This document shows positions 35,266-44,547 of a stretch of DNA of 64,000 nucleotides, piece after piece. Source of the DNA: DATFWC01 sp963777755 (GTDB taxonomy: Bacteria > Pseudomonadota > Alphaproteobacteria > Rhizobiales > Xanthobacteraceae); contig CAVZSC010000030.1 in NCBI GenBank assembly GCA_963777755.1, positions 682,001-746,000 on the forward strand. The letters are read 5' to 3'. The notes under the pieces are model-generated. The model ran no database searches. It was not told the origin of the DNA and saw only the letters and a list, made by a program, of their open reading frames with translations. Position 1 is the stretch's first letter, and every line of letters begins with the position of its first letter. Both the position numbers and the translations under genes were made by a program.

Positions 35266-35314
35266 CATCCTTCGAGGCTCGGCGCACGAAGAGTGCGCCG
35301 AGCCTCGAAGGATG
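35266..35314. repeat. Perfect 22-bp hairpin between ssuA-like and ssuC-like genes
   Basis: The arms 35266-35287 and 35293-35314 are exact inverted copies around the 5-base loop GAAGA. It shares the CCTTCGAGGCTCGGCGCAC words with the other elements of its family. Inside an operon it may protect the upstream binding-protein message or reduce read-through into the permease genes. Confidence 0.9.
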
Positions 35315-35329
35315 AGGGGGTCGCCCAAA

Positions 35330-36309
35330 TCAATTCCCGACCGGCAGCGGCACACGGTCGTCGATCAGCGCATCGACCGTGCGCCTTGACGTCGACGCTC
35401 GCGGGGACGACGCCGGCCTGCTGCAGGGCGAGGCCGGCCGCCAGGATCGACTCGCGCTGCGGCGCGCCGATGCGGCTGTGGGTGAGCTCGGTGCGCTCCC
35501 TGAGCTGCTTGTCGACCACCGCGTCGGGCAGCTTGGTGACGGCGATGAACATGCGCTTGACCTCGTCGTAATTGGCGAGCGAATGCTTGCGCGCCTCCTC
35601 GTAGACGGCGAGCACGCGGCGCACCAGGTCCGGGTGGTTCTTGAGGAACTCCTCGCGCACGTTGAGGATGCCCCAGGTATTGGCCTCGGGCTTGCGGAAG
35701 AACAAGCGCGCACCGTCCTCGACTTCGGCTTGCGCCATCATCGGGATCGAGGCCGGCCCAGGCCTGCACGTCGCCGCGGACCAGCGCGGTCTTGCCGTCC
35801 GGATGCTGCAGCAGAACCGGCGTGATGTCGCGTTCGGTGAGGCCGACGCTCTGCAGGGCGCGCACCAGGAAGATGTGCGGATCGGTGCCACGCGTCACCG
35901 CGACGCGCTTGCCCTTGAGGTCCTCGATTTTCGCGATCTTCGCGTCCTTGGTGACGAGCGCGGTCCACTCCGGGCGCGAATAGACGTAGATCGATTTGAT
36001 CGGGTTGCCGTTGATCTTGGCGACCAGCGCGGCGGCGCCGGCAGTCGAGCCAAAGTCGATCGAGCCGGCATTGAGGAACTCGAGCGCCTTGTTGGAGCCG
36101 AGCGTCTGCACCCAGCGCACCGCGATGCCGTCGCGGGCAAACTCCTTCTCGAGCAGCCCCTTGTCCTTGAGCACCATGGACACCGGGTTGTAGGTCGCCC
36201 AGTCGAGACGGATCTCCTTCGGATTGTCGGCGGCGAACAGGGCGGAACTCGGGGCCAATCCGACCAGGAGCGCCGAAGCGAGAAGCATGCGTGGGAAGAA
36301 CGAAGTCAT
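35330..36309 (-). CDS. ssuA: ABC transporter periplasmic binding protein, aliphatic sulfonate/nitrate type (SsuA-like), two frameshifts
   Basis: Signal peptide MTSFFPRMLLASALLVGLAPSS and mature start KEIRLDWATYNPVSMVLKDKGLLEKEF. KALEFLNAGSIDFGSTAGAAAL, DLKGKRVAVTRGTDPHIFLVRAL and VRGDVQAWAGLDP are typical of SsuA. After GLDP the frame moves by one base (near 35750) to MMAQAEVEDGARLFFRKPEANTWGILNVREEFL. After ASVDVK it moves again (near 35390) to TVDALIDDRVPLPVGN and TGA 35330. Each shift equals one extra base and the repaired protein has normal family length. Conservation across both breaks suggests errors in the sequence more than gene decay. Confidence 0.87.
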
Positions 36310-36653
36310 CGTGACCTCCAGATGATGACGGCTCGCGCCCGCTGGCGCGTCCGCCTATGGGTGGAGGCGGGAGGGAACGGCCCGCCGTCAGCTTGCGGGG
36401 GACGGGCCCCGCGCTTTAGCTGCATTTGTTGAGCGCCCGCAAGCTGCTTGCTCAAATCGGCGCTGGTTTTATTCTATAGGAATGGGATATATTCCAGTCA
36501 ATTAGAATGCAATATCAATTATTGGCCTAGCACTGGAATTCCCTTCCCAAAAAATCACCCAGCGCTACAGGACGATGCTGTTCCGGTGATTCGCAACCAT
36601 ACCGACCTCGTGCCGGGTGACACGGACGACGCGCTCGGCTATCCGGTGCCGTC
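36310..36653. promoter_or_regulatory. Divergent intergenic region with an AT-rich core
   Basis: 344 bases between the ssuA-like start (minus) and glnD (plus). The part from about 36460 to 36560 is strikingly AT-rich against the GC-rich surroundings and includes an imperfect GGAAT...ATTCC dyad near 36480-36496. It must contain the promoters of both operons. I could not fix -35 and -10 boxes. No coding frame here shows protein-like features. Confidence 0.5.
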
Positions 36654-39463
36654 ATGCTGATGACGACCGACGAAGCGCGCCTGCGCAAGACCGAGCTGAT
36701 CGACGTCGACGCGCTCTCGGTCGACCTCGCGCAGCTCGCCGCGCGCCACGACGTCCGCGACCGCGAGCTCCGCTCCGCCGTCGCCCAGCGCCTCAAGACC
36801 GCGCTGGTCGAAGGCCGTGCCGAAGCCGAGCGCCTGCTCATGCGGGATCGCCGCGGGCGCCTGTGTACGGAGCGGCTGTCGCTGATGCAGGACGAGATCA
36901 TCCGCGTGCTGTACGAGTTCGCCGGCAAGTATCTTTATCCGTCGGACAACCCGTCCGAGGCCGAGCGGATGGCGGTGGTTGCGACCGGCGGCTATGGCCG
37001 CGGCCTGCTGGCGCCCGGCTCCGACATCGATCTGTTGTTCCTTCTGCCGTACAAGCAGACCGCCTGGGGCGAGTCGATCGCCGAGACGATCCTCTATTGC
37101 CTGTGGGACATGGGGCTGAAGGTCGGGCACGCCTCGCGCTCGGTGACCGAATGCATCCGCCAGGCGCAAGCGACGACATGACGATCCGCACGGCGCTGCT
37201 GGAGTCGCGCTATCTGCTCGGCGATCGCAAGCTGTTCGACGAGCTGGTGACGCGGTTCGACAAGGAGATCGTGCAGGGCACGGCCGCGGCTTTCGTCGCC
37301 GCCAAGCTCGGCGAGCGCGAGGAGCGCCACCGCCGCGCCGGCCAGTCGCGCTACCGGGTGGAGCCCAACGTCAAGGACGGCAAGGGGGGCCTGCGCGACC
37401 TCCATACGCTGTTCTGGATCGCCAAGTACGTCTATCGCGTGCACGAGCCCGAGCAGCTCATCGAGCGCGGCGTGTTCGATCAACGGGAATATCAGCTGTT
37501 CCGCCGGTGCGAGAATTTCCTGTGGGGCGTGCGCTGCCACATGCACTTCCTCTCCGGCCGCGCCGAAGAGCGGCTCGCCTTCGACATCCAGCGCGAGATC
37601 GCGGTGCGCCTCGGCTACACCGCGCATCCCGGGCTCAAGGACGTCGAGCGGTTCATGAAGCACTACTTCCTGATCGCCAAGGACGTCGGCGACCTCACGG
37701 CGATCCTGTGCGCGGCCCTGGAGGACCGCGAGGCAAAGCCGGTTCCCATGCTCAACCGGGTGATCGCGAAGTTCCGCTCGCGCGGGCGACGGCCGCTGCG
37801 CGAGACCGAGGATTTCGTGATCGACAACAACCGCATCAACGTGGCGGATCCGGAAGCGTTCAGCCGCGACCCGGTGAACCTCGTCCGCATGTTCCATCTG
37901 GCGCAGCGGCACGGCGTCATTCTTCATCCCGACGCGATGCGCGCCGCCACCCGCTCGCTCAAGCTGATCGACAAGGATCTGCGCGAGGACGCGGATGCGA
38001 ATCGACTGTTCCTCGAGATCCTGACCGCCAAGAGCGGCGCCGAGATCGTGCTGCGCCGCATGAACGAGACCGGCGTGCTCGGCCGCTTCGTGCCCGACTT
38101 CGGCCGCGTCGTCGCGATGATGCAGTTCAACATGTACCACCACTATACGGTGGACGAGCACCTGTTGCGCTGCATCGGCATACTGGGCGAGATCGAGAAG
38201 GGTGACAATCCGGAGTACGGGCTCGCCAACGACCTCATGCGCACGATCCAGCCGGAGCATCGCAAGCTCGTCCACGTCGCGCTGTTCCTGCACGACATCG
38301 CCAAGGGACGGGTCGAGGACCATTCCGTCGCCGGCGCCCGCATCGCGCGGCGCTTCTGCCCGCGGCTGGGCTTCTCCGCCGCCGATACCGAGATGGTCTC
38401 CTGGCTGGTCGAGCACCACCTGCTGATGTCGACGATCGCACAGTCACGCGACCTGTCCGACCGCAAGACCATCGAGAACTTCGCCGCCGTGATGCAGTCA
38501 CTGGAGCGGATGAAGCTCCTGCTCATCCTGACCACCGCCGACATCCGCGCGGTCGGCCCGGGCGTATGGAACGGCTGGAAGGCGCAGCTCCTGCGCACGC
38601 TCTATTACGAGACCGAGCCGGTGCTGACCGGCGGCTTCTCCGAGGTCAACCGGGCGCAGCGCGTGGCGATCGCGCAGGCCGAGTTCAAGGCCGAGCTCAA
38701 CGACTGGACGGAGGCGGAGCTCGACGCCTATGCGGCGCGCCACTACCCCGCCTACTGGCTCAAGGTCGACGTCACCCACAAGGTGAGGCATGCGCGGTTC
38801 GTGCGTTCGGCCGAGGAGGCCGGCCACTCGGTCGCAACCGGCATCGATTTCGACGCCGCCCGCGGCGTCACGGAATTGACCGTGCTGGCGCCCGACCATC
38901 CACGGCTGTTGTCGGTCATCGCCGGGGCCTGTGCGGTCGCCGGCGCCAACATCGTCGACGCGCAGATCTTCACCACCACCGACGGGATGGCGCTCGACAC
39001 CATCTCGGTGTCACGCGAATTCGACCGCGACGAGGACGAGTCGCGGCGCGCGCTGCGCATCGCCGATGCGATCGAGAAGGCGCTGCGCGGCGACCTGCGG
39101 CTGCCCGAAGTGGTGGCCCAGCGCGCGGTGCCGAAGGGCCGCATCAAGGCCTTCGCGGTCGAGCCCGACGTGATGATCAACAACCAGTGGTCCAACCGCT
39201 ACACGGTGGTCGAGGTCAACGGGCTCGACCGGCCGGGGCTCCTGTACGAGCTGACCGCAACGCTGTCGAAGCTCAGCCTCAACATCGCCTCGGCGCATGT
39301 CGCGACGTTCGGCGAGCGGGTGGTGGACGTGTTCTACGTCACCGACCTGTTGGGCGCGAAGATCGAATCGCCGCCGCGCCAGGCGGCGATCAAGCGCGCC
39401 CTCGTCCAGCTGTTCACGATTCCCGCGGCAGCGCCGCCGAAACCGGCGAAGGCGGCGGTCTGA
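36654..39463 (+). CDS. glnD: Bifunctional PII uridylyltransferase/uridylyl-removing enzyme GlnD, frameshifted
   Basis: GlnD senses glutamine and adds or removes UMP on PII proteins. The nucleotidyltransferase motif GGYGRG...GSDIDLLFL lies near residue 112. After HASRSVTECIRQAQ the frame breaks near 37170 (one base missing or two extra) and continues with DMTIRTALLESRYLLGD. Then come PNVKDGKGGLRDLHTLFWI, the HD domain (HVALFLHDIAKGR...DHSVAGA), and two C-terminal ACT domains (LTVLAPDHPRLLSVIAGACAVAGANIVDAQI and EVNGLDRPGLLYELTATLSKLSLNIASAHV). All domains are intact apart from the shift. The gene is strongly conserved in this order, so the lesion is suspect. Confidence 0.93.
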
Positions 39464-39766
39464 TTACTGCTGCCTGGCCTGCCGGGTGCGCTTCGCCTGC
39501 TTGGCGCCCTTGGCCTTGGCGTCCTTGGCGGCCTGCGGTGCATGCGGCCCTTCGGTCACCGTGCTCAGATAGATCGGAATCGCCCAGCTGGGCAGGAAGA
39601 CCGGCAACGCGTCGCGCACGAATCGTCCGCTGGCTTCGTTGGTATTCTCGGGTTGCGCGGCGGCGGCCGGCTGTGTCGCCGCTTGTTTGCGCTTCTTGGC
39701 GGCATCGGCGGTCGACGGCAGCGCGGCGAGCGCGAGAACGGCGAGAAGAAGAGCGATTTTGCGCAT
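39464..39766 (-). CDS. Small secreted/periplasmic protein of unknown function
   Basis: 100 residues from ATG 39766, the Met that begins a clean signal peptide (MRKIALLLAVLALAALPSTADA). The mature part starts with a Lys/Arg/Gln/Ala linker, then a hydrophobic block SGRFVRDALPVFLPSWAIPIYL that may be an amphipathic or membrane-associated helix, and a basic Ala/Lys/Gln-rich tail. It meets the glnD stop head to head with no gap. No family recognised. Confidence 0.65.
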   Translation of the reverse strand: MRKIALLLAVLALAALPSTADAAKKRKQAATQPAAAAQPENTNEASGRFVRDALPVFLPSWAIPIYLSTVTEGPHAPQAAKDAKAKGAKQAKRTRQARQQ

Positions 39767-39962
39767 CTTGGACCCCCACGGTGGACGAATGGCGGATGGT
39801 AAGCAAAACCGCGAGGGTTGAAAATACCCGTGACGGTACCGCAATGGTGCCAGCCGCTTCCCGCATGGTCGGCCCCCCCGCTTAACCCCCCTTTAAACGG
39901 GCGCATTTACCTTGCGGTAACGGGACGGCGGTCCGCGCCGATTGATCCGCAGGACAGGACGC

Positions 39963-42194
39963 ATGGGGTCGCCACGGGGGAAGGCGAAAGGGCGCCGCGA
40001 GCCCCGGTTCGATGCATTTCCGGTGCCGGGGCTGAATTTGCGGCCCTCGCTGCGCGATCGGCCCGCCGGCCCACCGCCCGAGGAAACCGAGCGCGCCCGC
40101 CGCGCGCCGGCCAAGCGCAAGGACAGCAAGCAGGCGGCGAGCGAGAAGCCGCGTCCGCGCGCGCACGGCAGCGAGGACAAGGGCGAAACGCGGCCGGCCC
40201 GCAAGCGCGGCGGAGGAGGCAGCGGCGGCAAGCACCGCTCGTTTTTCGGCCGCCTCGTCTATTGGGGGGCCGTGCTCGGGCTGTGGCTTGCGATCGTCGC
40301 GGTCGGCGCCTTCCTGTGGTTCGCCGCGCGTCTGCCGCCGATCCAATCGCTGGAGATCCCCAAGCGACCGCCCGCGGTGCAGATCCTCGGATTGAACGGC
40401 AGCACGCTCGCGACGCGCGGCGACATGGGCGGCGCCGCGGTCGCGCTGAAGGATCTGCCGCCGCACCTGCCGCAGGCGTTCCTCGCGATCGAGGACCGTC
40501 GCTTCTATCAGCACCACGGCATCGACGTCTGGGGCGTCGCCCGCGCCGTCGTCGCCAACGTCCTGCGCCGCAACGTCACCCAGGGCGGCTCGACGCTCAC
40601 CCAGCAGCTCGCGAAGAACCTGTTCCTGACCCAGGAACGCTCGTTCGACCGCAAGATCCAGGAGCTGGTGCTGGCGCTGTGGCTGGAGCACAAGTTCTCC
40701 AAGCGCGAGATATTCGACCTCTATCTCAACCGGGTCTATTTCGGCGCCGGGGCCTACGGGGTCGAGGCCGCCTCGCAACGCTATTTCGGCAAGTCGGTGC
40801 GGCAGGTGACGCTCGCCGAAGCGGCGATGCTGGCGGGCCTGGTCAAATCGCCGTCGCGACTCTCGCCCGCGCGCAACCCGGATGGCGCCGAACGGCGGGC
40901 GCACCTCGTGCTCACCGCGATGGTCGATGCCGGATTCATCAGCGAGAACGCAGCCAAGACCGCGATCGCGCAGGAGCCGCAGATCATCAAGCCGACCGCA
41001 GGAGGATCGGTCAATTACGCCGCCGATTGGATCATGGACGTCATCAACGACCTCCTCGGCAACATCGAGCAGGACATCGTGGTGGAAACCTCGATCGATA
41101 CCACCATGCAGGCGGCGGCCGAAAAGGCGCTGATCGACGAGCTGGCGCAGAAGGGCGAGAAGTTCGGCGTCGGCCAGGGCGCCATCGTTGCGCTGTCGCC
41201 CGACGGCGCGGTGCGCGCCATGGTCGGTGGACGCAACTACGGCCAAAGCCAGTTCAATCGCGCGGTCGCAGCCAAGCGCCAGCCGGGCTCGGCGTTCAAG
41301 CCGTTTGTCTTCCTCACGGCGCTGGAGCGCGGGCTCACGCCGGATACGATGCGGGACGATCGTCCCATCGCCATCAAGGGCTGGCGGCCGGAGAACTATA
41401 CACGTGAGTATTTCGGTCCGGTGACCTTGACGCGCGCGCTGGCGCAGTCGCTCAACACGGTCTCTGTACGCCTCACCGTCGAGGTCGGGCCAAAGGCGGT
41501 GGTGCGGACCGCGCACCGACTCGGCATCGCCTCGCCGCTGAACCCGAATGCGTCGATCGCCCTCGGCACCTCGGAAGTCTCCGTGCTCGAGCTCACCTCG
41601 GCGTTCGCCCCGTTCGCGAACGGCGGCAAGGGCGTCGTTGCGAGCGTGGTGGAGCGGGTGCGCGGCGTCGACGGGAAAACGCTCTACCGGCGCGCCAGCC
41701 AGAGCCTCGGCCGCGTCGTCGACGAGCGGCATGTCGCCATGATGAATGCAATGCTGCGCGAGACGCTGCACAGCGGCACCGCCCACAAGGCGGATTTCAC
41801 CGCCTGGCCGGCCGCCGGCAAGACCGGCACGTCGCAGGATTTCCGCGACGCCTGGTTCGTCGGCTACACGTCCCACCTCGTGACCGGCGTCTGGGTCGGC
41901 AACGACGACAATTCGCCGACCCGCAAGACCACGGGCGGCGGGCTGCCAGTCGAGGTGTGGAGCCGCTTCATGAAGGCCGCGCATCAGGGCGTCCCGGTCG
42001 CCGAATTGCCCGGCGGCCGCGTGGGCCCCACGGCCTTCGTGCCCGCACCGTCGAGCGGCTCGCCGCCGGGCGGATCACCGCCGGGCGGGCCGCCGCGCCC
42101 GCCGGCGAGCATCGAAGAGCCCGGACGGCCGCTGCCGCCCGATGGCCAGTCGCTCGACCGCTGGCTGCTCGACCGGTTGTTTGGCCGACGCTAG
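39963..42194 (+). CDS. Class A penicillin-binding protein (PBP1A-type), glycosyltransferase and transpeptidase
   Basis: 743 residues from ATG 39963 (AGGACAGGA before it). A cytoplasmic Lys/Arg/Pro-rich tail of about 95 residues is followed by one membrane anchor (LVYWGAVLGLWLAIVAVGAFLWF). The glycosyltransferase domain has catalytic Glu177 in EDRRFYQHHGID, and TQGGSTLTQQLAKN. The transpeptidase has Ser443 in GSAFKPF, SLN in AQSLNTVSV and KTGTS in AAGKTGTSQDFRDAWFVGY. The end is Pro/Gly-rich. It polymerises and cross-links peptidoglycan. The gene overlaps the convergent MFS gene by 4 bases. Confidence 0.94.
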   Translation: MGSPRGKAKGRREPRFDAFPVPGLNLRPSLRDRPAGPPPEETERARRAPAKRKDSKQAASEKPRPRAHGSEDKGETRPARKRGGGGSGGKHRSFFGRLVYWGAVLGLWLAIVAVGAFLWFAARLPPIQSLEIPKRPPAVQILGLNGSTLATRGDMGGAAVALKDLPPHLPQAFLAIEDRRFYQHHGIDVWGVARAVVANVLRRNVTQGGSTLTQQLAKNLFLTQERSFDRKIQELVLALWLEHKFSKREIFDLYLNRVYFGAGAYGVEAASQRYFGKSVRQVTLAEAAMLAGLVKSPSRLSPARNPDGAERRAHLVLTAMVDAGFISENAAKTAIAQEPQIIKPTAGGSVNYAADWIMDVINDLLGNIEQDIVVETSIDTTMQAAAEKALIDELAQKGEKFGVGQGAIVALSPDGAVRAMVGGRNYGQSQFNRAVAAKRQPGSAFKPFVFLTALERGLTPDTMRDDRPIAIKGWRPENYTREYFGPVTLTRALAQSLNTVSVRLTVEVGPKAVVRTAHRLGIASPLNPNASIALGTSEVSVLELTSAFAPFANGGKGVVASVVERVRGVDGKTLYRRASQSLGRVVDERHVAMMNAMLRETLHSGTAHKADFTAWPAAGKTGTSQDFRDAWFVGYTSHLVTGVWVGNDDNSPTRKTTGGGLPVEVWSRFMKAAHQGVPVAELPGGRVGPTAFVPAPSSGSPPGGSPPGGPPRPPASIEEPGRPLPPDGQSLDRWLLDRLFGRR

Positions 42195-43396
42195 GTCGCG
42201 CTTTTCTCGCCCGCCTGGCGCGCCGAGCGCGACATCGCCCACACCATGAGCGCAGCGCAGCCCATGATGGCCATCGGGGCAGCGATCGGCCACGCCGAGC
42301 CGCCGAGGGTGTGGCCGACGATCGCGCCGAGGATGGCGGCGCAGGTCTGCTGCGAAAAGCCGAGCAGCGAGGAGGCGGCGCCGGCGCGATCGGGGAACGG
42401 CGAGAGCGCGCCTGCCATGGCCTGCGGCATCACCAGCCCGAGCCCAACGAGATAAATGGTCGTGGCCCAGAGAATCGGAACGATCGATGGCCAACCGACG
42501 GCAAGAGCGACGCTCATCCCCAGGCCGCCGGCTGCGAGCGCGGCCGCCCCGAAACCGATGGTGCGGTCAAGCCCGATCTGGCGCACGACCGTCGCTGCCA
42601 GAAGCGCGCCGATCATGAAACCGACGCTGCAGACCGCGAAGGCCAGTCCGAAACCCAGCGGGGAAAGCCGATAGGTGTCCTGCAGCACGAAGGAGGAACC
42701 GGATATCCAGGCGAAAAGCCCCGCGAAGCTCGTAGCCAGGATGGCGAGATGGGCGAGAAACCCGCGATCACGCGTCAAGCCGCGGTAGATGCGAAGAACG
42801 CTTGGCACCGAGACCGGCTCGCGCGCGCGCTCATGCAGCGTCTCCGGCAGCAAGCGCCAGACGATCGCCGTCGCCGCCAGTCCGACGCACAGCGCCACCA
42901 GAAAGCTGGCGCGCCAGCCGAAGGCGGTCTGCAGCACCCCGCCGATCAGCGGCGCGACGATCGGGGCGAGCGCCATGATGGCGCCCATCACCGAGAGCTC
43001 GCGGCCGGCGCGCGCGCCGGCATAGAGATCGCGCACGATGGCGCGCGCCACCACGATCGCGCCCGATCCGCCCAGCGCCTGCAGGGTGCGCGCGGCGATC
43101 AACATTTCGATGCTCGGCGCGAACGTGCAGGCAACGTTACCGAGCGAGAACAGCGTAAGCGCGGCGAGCAGGACGGGCTTGCGGCCATGGCGGTCGGAGA
43201 ACGGCCCATAGGCGATCTGACCGACCGCAAAGCCGATCAGGTAGGCCGACAGCGTCAGCTGCACCTCGGCCGCGCTCGCCGACAGCAGGCGGCCGATGTC
43301 AGGCAGCGACGGCAGGTACATGTCCGTCGAAACCGGGCCGAGCGCGGTGATGAGCGCGAGCAGCGCCGTCAGCGCGAAAGTATCGGGACGCAGCAT
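42191..43396 (-). CDS. MFS multidrug exporter, Bcr/CflA family
   Basis: 401 residues with twelve membrane helices. N-terminal STDMYLPSLPDIGRLL, the loop motif GPFSDRHGRKPVLL and AARTLQALGGSGAIVVARAIVRDLY are characteristic of Bcr/CflA. It exports drugs such as bicyclomycin or chloramphenicol analogues in relatives. No regulator gene lies nearby. Confidence 0.93.
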   Translation of the reverse strand: MLRPDTFALTALLALITALGPVSTDMYLPSLPDIGRLLSASAAEVQLTLSAYLIGFAVGQIAYGPFSDRHGRKPVLLAALTLFSLGNVACTFAPSIEMLIAARTLQALGGSGAIVVARAIVRDLYAGARAGRELSVMGAIMALAPIVAPLIGGVLQTAFGWRASFLVALCVGLAATAIVWRLLPETLHERAREPVSVPSVLRIYRGLTRDRGFLAHLAILATSFAGLFAWISGSSFVLQDTYRLSPLGFGLAFAVCSVGFMIGALLAATVVRQIGLDRTIGFGAAALAAGGLGMSVALAVGWPSIVPILWATTIYLVGLGLVMPQAMAGALSPFPDRAGAASSLLGFSQQTCAAILGAIVGHTLGGSAWPIAAPMAIMGCAALMVWAMSRSARQAGEKSAT

Positions 43397-43480
43397 GGAG
43401 AATTCCGCGGGGGCGCTGCCGCGTCTATCCGGTTTGTGGGCGGGAGTCGAGGACCGCTCCGGTCCGCTTCGATGCGCGAT

Positions 43481-44287
43481 TCACAGATCGAACAGGTCCG
43501 AGATGCGGCGGGGCCGTTTCAGGGTCGGTTTCATGACTGGTGCGCCGTAGCGATGCAGATCGGTGCCATGCGCCTCGAGCCACGCCTTGGCGCGCTGCAT
43601 GTTCGGGCACAACCGCTCGAGCAGGCGCCAGAAGCGGCGCGAGTGGTTCATCTCGATGAGATGGGCCACCTCGTGCGCCGCCAGATAGTCGAGCACGAAG
43701 GGCGGCGCGAGAATGAGGCGCCAGGAGTAGGAGAGGACGCCGCCGGTCGAGCACGACCCCCAACGGCTCGACTGGTCGCGCACCGCGATGCGCCTGATCT
43801 TCACGCCGAGTTCCTCGGCGTAGCGGCGGCTCGCGATCTCCAGGTCGCGCCGCGCCTCGCGCTTGAGGAAATCGCTCACCCGTCGCGCCACATGCGGCGC
43901 TTCGCCGGCCACGCAGATGAGACGATTGCCGCGCGCGTCGATCTCACGCCAGGCGGTGCCGCGGACGCCGGGACGATGCACGATGCGGTGCGGCATGTGG
44001 CGCAGCGGCACGATCGTGCCGTGATCGAACGGCACCGCTTCGGGCAACCGCCCGAGACGCGCCGCAATCCAGCCACCGTGCCGCTCGGCGAACGCCTTCG
44101 CCTCCTTGACGCTGCCGCGCGGCGGCATGGTGAGGACCACTTCGCGCGTCGCCGCATGGATGCGCAGCGTATAACGCCGGGCGCGGCGATGACGCGACAG
44201 CCGGACGAGATACATGTCCCCGTCGAACACAAGCTCGATTGCTTGTGGCTCCGTCGGCCGACGATACAGAAGGGCACGCAGGGGCAT
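43481..44287 (-). CDS. YgjP/DUF45-type zinc metallopeptidase (M48-like)
   Basis: 268 residues from ATG 44287 (MPLRALLYRRP). The zinc motif HEVAHLIEMNHSRRFW contains HExxH and a third His in the downstream helix, which matches the YgjP/SprT-like fold. SSRWGSCSTGGVLSYSWRLILAPPFVLDYLAAHE is the family signature. The N-terminal half is basic and beta-rich. The physiological substrate is not known. Confidence 0.9.
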   Translation of the reverse strand: MPLRALLYRRPTEPQAIELVFDGDMYLVRLSRHRRARRYTLRIHAATREVVLTMPPRGSVKEAKAFAERHGGWIAARLGRLPEAVPFDHGTIVPLRHMPHRIVHRPGVRGTAWREIDARGNRLICVAGEAPHVARRVSDFLKREARRDLEIASRRYAEELGVKIRRIAVRDQSSRWGSCSTGGVLSYSWRLILAPPFVLDYLAAHEVAHLIEMNHSRRFWRLLERLCPNMQRAKAWLEAHGTDLHRYGAPVMKPTLKRPRRISDLFDL

Positions 44288-44547
44288 GGGGCTCGGGTCC
44301 AGGGCGGGCGATTGGCGAGATTCTGCCCATAACCGCAAGCCCTTGCAGCCCCTTTAAATCCGCCACCAAATGTAGAGAAAAGCCTCCCCGCGGACCTACA
44401 TGTCGTAGGTTCTGTCGATGAAGTACAGTTCACTTCTTCTTGCAATCGGGCGCGCCGGAACGCATGGGAAGAGAGTCATCGCCGGCCCGGGCGGCGGGTC
44501 CCGGGGTGGGGGCTGGTCGGCACCGGAAAATGCGCGCAGGAGGCAAT

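Noticed and set aside
36448..36660. Small plus-strand gene before glnD
   Set aside because: The frame crosses AT-rich regulatory DNA and overlaps the glnD start. No protein-like features.
39882..41984. 700-codon minus-strand open frame opposite the penicillin-binding protein
   Set aside because: Low-complexity Arg/Gly/Asp shadow without motifs. The plus frame has all catalytic residues of a class A PBP.
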